Shown piece after piece: positions 62,133 through 64,000 of a stretch of 64,000 bases of DNA. Under the pieces are notes generated by a model. It was given only the letters and a program-made list of their open reading frames with translations, did not search any database and was not told the origin of the DNA. The position numbers and the translations under genes were made by a program. How positions within the stretch are numbered: position 1 is the first letter of the stretch; each line of letters opens with the position of its first letter. The DNA comes from Diaphorobacter sp. HDW4B (GTDB taxonomy: Bacteria; Pseudomonadota; Gammaproteobacteria; Burkholderiales; Burkholderiaceae_C). The DNA is taken from positions 2,697,501 to 2,761,500 of the forward strand of contig NZ_CP049905.1 of the NCBI RefSeq assembly GCF_011305535.1, in the 5' to 3' direction.

Positions 62133-63442
62133 GATTCCTCTGTTGGTGTCTGTTGCTTGGCGTGAATGGCCAGAATGGCGCGGTGCAGCGATGGCGCGTT
62201 GCCGAATGCGCCGGCCTTGGTGGCGATCCACTGCGGTGTGGGGACGGATGCGCTTTGCGAAAGCACGACGCCGGGCTCGCTTTCCGCACGCACATGCAGG
62301 CGATGGATGCCGAGCTGCTGCAGCGCGGCGCGCGCGGTTTCGCCGCCGGTGAGCACGAGGCCTGCGGCCCGTGCGAACACGCTGCTCAGCACCTGAGCCA
62401 GTCGCGCCGCCAGTTGCGGGCCTTCTGCGGGATTGAACGATGCATCGGTGCCGATGGAGACAACGACATCAAGGCCCTGCGCCATTTCCTGCAGCAGCGT
62501 TTGCTGAAGGTTTTGAAGTTGCGGCTCGTCATGCGAAGCCGAGGGGCGCAGCAGCGCGGGCGCGATGTCGTGAACGCGAACGTGGGGCTGATCTGCCAGA
62601 AAGCGCAACTGCTCGCGTGCAACGGCGGACATGCTGCCGACCAGCGTGACGGTGCTGCCTTGATGAGCGGTGCGGTGCATGCGGGGCGATGTGTGGTCGG
62701 GCGCGTCCGTCAGTCGGGCAATGGCATGGCTGAGGCCTGCGGAGCACACGCTGAAGGCGTTGCGGACTTCGCTGCTGGCCTGTGCCAACGTCTGCAGATC
62801 CGCATCGCTCGCCACGTCGAACACCAGCGCCTGCACGCCGCGCGCCTGCGCTTGTTCAATGCGCTGAACCACGGCGCGCATGCCCTGCGCGGTGACGCTC
62901 AATGCCACGTATTCCGCGCGCAGGCCGACGTTGCTCAGCATGTGCGCAGGGCGGTCTTCCTGCGTGGCGTGTTCGAGCTGCCAGGTGTCGGTCTCGGCAA
63001 GACGCTGACCGCGCACCAGCACGACGCCATCGACCAGCGTGCGGCCCATGGCGGGAAACGAAGGGATCACCAGCGCGATCTGGCCGAGCGCGGATTGCAG
63101 GAACGCCACTTCGGCCGCCCAGCCACCGCGCAAGGTGGAGTCGATTTTCTTGAGCACCGTGCGACCTGCGCCGTGCAACTGCAGGGCGTGGTGCAGCTTG
63201 GCGGCAGAGTGCTCCGCGCCGTCGCGGCGGCTGTCGGTGTCGATGGTCAGCACATCGGCGGACTCATCGGCAGACACGTCGCCCTGAGCGGAATGCGCAT
63301 GGGCATCCAGAAGCACCTGCGTGCGCCAACCGGCTGCCGCAAACCCGGCCGCGCAGTCCGCCGCGCCGGACAGATCGTCGGCGAGGATCAGGTACTGGCG
63401 GTGGATGGTGGACGGTGGGTGGCTCACTGCTGCATGTTTCAA
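62129..63442 (-). CDS. Four-carbon acid sugar kinase (DUF1537 family)
   Basis: 437 aa. N-terminal LILADDLSGAADCAAGF (18-34) and LKKIDSTLRGG with the basic/acid residues for the sugar acid; C-terminal nucleotide-binding VSIGTD and LVLTGGETARAAL. Family members phosphorylate D-threonate, D- or L-erythronate, or 3-oxo acids of C4 sugars. First gene of the minus-strand operon kinase-PdxA2-iron ADH-DapA-like-DeoR, divergent from a Bug receptor gene. Confidence 0.9.
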   Translation of the reverse strand: MKHAAVSHPPSTIHRQYLILADDLSGAADCAAGFAAAGWRTQVLLDAHAHSAQGDVSADESADVLTIDTDSRRDGAEHSAAKLHHALQLHGAGRTVLKKIDSTLRGGWAAEVAFLQSALGQIALVIPSFPAMGRTLVDGVVLVRGQRLAETDTWQLEHATQEDRPAHMLSNVGLRAEYVALSVTAQGMRAVVQRIEQAQARGVQALVFDVASDADLQTLAQASSEVRNAFSVCSAGLSHAIARLTDAPDHTSPRMHRTAHQGSTVTLVGSMSAVAREQLRFLADQPHVRVHDIAPALLRPSASHDEPQLQNLQQTLLQEMAQGLDVVVSIGTDASFNPAEGPQLAARLAQVLSSVFARAAGLVLTGGETARAALQQLGIHRLHVRAESEPGVVLSQSASVPTPQWIATKAGAFGNAPSLHRAILAIHAKQQTPTEES

Positions 63443-63443
63443 A

Positions 63444-63519
63444 ATTGATTGATTCGATCATAATTCATGAAAACTGATTGAAATCAAGGGATAACCCCAA
63501 TCAATTCGATCATTTCATG
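63444..63519. promoter_or_regulatory. Repeated operator-like boxes in kinase/Bug divergent gap
   Basis: Two boxes share ATTCGATCAT followed by TTCATG: 63452-63461 with 63464-63469, and 63504-63513 with 63514-63519. Between them lies the palindrome TGATT-GA-AATCA (63475-63486). A related ATTGATTG...GATCAAT pair occurs again at 63667-63696. The adjacent DeoR regulator (last gene of the kinase operon) is the natural candidate to bind here. Confidence 0.5.
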
Positions 63520-63697
63520 CATGATTTGGGCAGTGGTCGAGTGAGTTTCATTGGAGAACAAGGCGCTTTCCACGAAGAAGTGCGATGACGAACAACCGCC
63601 TCATATCGGGGAAAATCCTGATTGGAGAGAAGTGGGAAACGCGGTCTGATCGGTTCATTCAAAAAATTGATTGAAAAATGAGTGAGTCGATCAATCG

Positions 63698-63730
63698 AGC
63701 ACTCCGGAGTGCTGCCTGAAAAACAGGCAG
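63698..63730 (+). promoter_or_regulatory. Palindrome and hairpin in the leader of the Bug gene
   Basis: A perfect 16-bp palindrome AGCACTCCGGAGTGCT (63698-63713) is joined to a hairpin CTGCCTG-AAAAA-CAGGCAG (63712-63730). It lies 60 bp before the Bug start and may act as an operator or as an mRNA leader structure. Confidence 0.45.
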
Positions 63731-63790
63731 TCCGGTATGCAGACCTACCTACCGACAAAGCACCGACATCCACCCTTTGAGGAGCAACGC

Positions 63791-64000
63791 ATGACATCCA
63801 CTCGCCGCACACGCGCCACCATCGCTCGTCGCACCCTGATCGCCAGCAGTCTGCTGCTTGGCCTTGGGCCACTGGGTTTTGCCGCAGACGTGTACCCCAG
63901 CAAGCCCATCACGCTGATCGTTCCCTATCCCGCAGGCGGCGCGAACGATGCGGTGGCGCGCATCGTCGGCCAGAAGATGGGTGAGCTGCTCAAGCAATCC
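63791..64000 (+). CDS. Bug-family receptor protein, 3'-truncated
   Basis: First 70 codons; the gene runs out of the window. A signal peptide (RRTLIASSLLLGLGPLGFAADV) is followed by the Bug opening YPSKPITLIVPYPAGGANDAVARIV. The ATG at 63791 has GAGGAG 6-12 nt upstream. Divergent from the four-carbon acid-sugar operon across a 348-bp gap full of repeated boxes, so it probably binds the acid sugar that the operon uses. Confidence 0.88.
   Translation, partial: MTSTRRTRATIARRTLIASSLLLGLGPLGFAADVYPSKPITLIVPYPAGGANDAVARIVGQKMGELLKQS

Noticed and set aside
59940-62165. 741-codon open frame on the plus strand
   Set aside because: It is antisense to the iron alcohol dehydrogenase and PdxA-like genes, which have full catalytic motifs. 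The translation is Arg/His/Ala-rich low-complexity sequence with no family feature, as expected of a shadow frame in GC-rich DNA.

Overview
This 64-kb window is one continuous stretch of a high-GC betaproteobacterial chromosome, most likely Comamonadaceae (Comamonas/Delftia-like; inferred from six orphan Bug-type solute receptors, many LysR/GntR/IclR regulators and the gene families present). No rRNA, tRNA, CRISPR array, phage or transposase gene was seen. Both ends cut genes: a thiolase at the left and a Bug receptor at the right. The window is mostly modular catabolism, in which small importers or receptors sit beside enzyme sets and a local regulator.

Layout. 1-2.2 kb: thiolase plus a two-subunit 3-oxoacid CoA-transferase, then a PAS-LuxR regulator. 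2.8-4.6 kb: exported thioredoxin-like and transglutaminase-like pair. 4.7-9.0 kb: LysR, omega-amino acid:pyruvate aminotransferase and CoA-acylating (methyl)malonate-semialdehyde dehydrogenase (beta-alanine-type degradation). 9.7-24.3 kb: Bug and GntR on the minus strand, diverging from a Liv-type ABC importer, an M81 (MlrC-like) metallopeptidase, a BMP/nucleoside-type ABC importer and a CodA-like amidohydrolase. 24.8-37.2 kb: a divergent catabolic locus, minus strand tcuA-tcuB-aldolase-Bug-2-hydroxyacid dehydrogenase-Bug, plus strand acyl-CoA ligase-MaoC hydratase-CaiB-Bug. 37.2-43.5 kb: IclR, thioesterase, LysR, then Bug plus CocE-type hydrolase and another LysR. 43.7-47.2 kb: HscC-type Hsp70 and a membrane J-domain-like partner. 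47.2-52 kb: porin, mnmA, lactate permease. 52.3-58.3 kb: glyoxylate carboligase pathway (gcl, hyi, glxR, glycerate kinase) with a divergent LysR. 58.2-63.4 kb: four-carbon acid-sugar locus (DUF1537 kinase, PdxA-like dehydrogenase, iron alcohol dehydrogenase, DapA-like lyase, DeoR), diverging from a Bug receptor.

The most interesting non-coding signals are two. First, a ~95-nt structured element occurs twice (7340-7434 and 13267-13362), each time at the same distance upstream of a start codon. Its 18-bp closing helix carries four compensatory base-pair changes and a conserved G.A mismatch, so it looks like a real RNA (possibly cis-regulatory). Second, five copies of a ~200-bp hairpin-rich repeat sit only in the three long gaps between convergent genes, two of them as head-to-head pairs, and their stems also covary.

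Functions are read from motifs and remembered family features; no database search was run. Substrates of the 9.7-24.3 kb and 24.8-37.2 kb loci are not known from sequence and are the best candidates for undescribed pathways.
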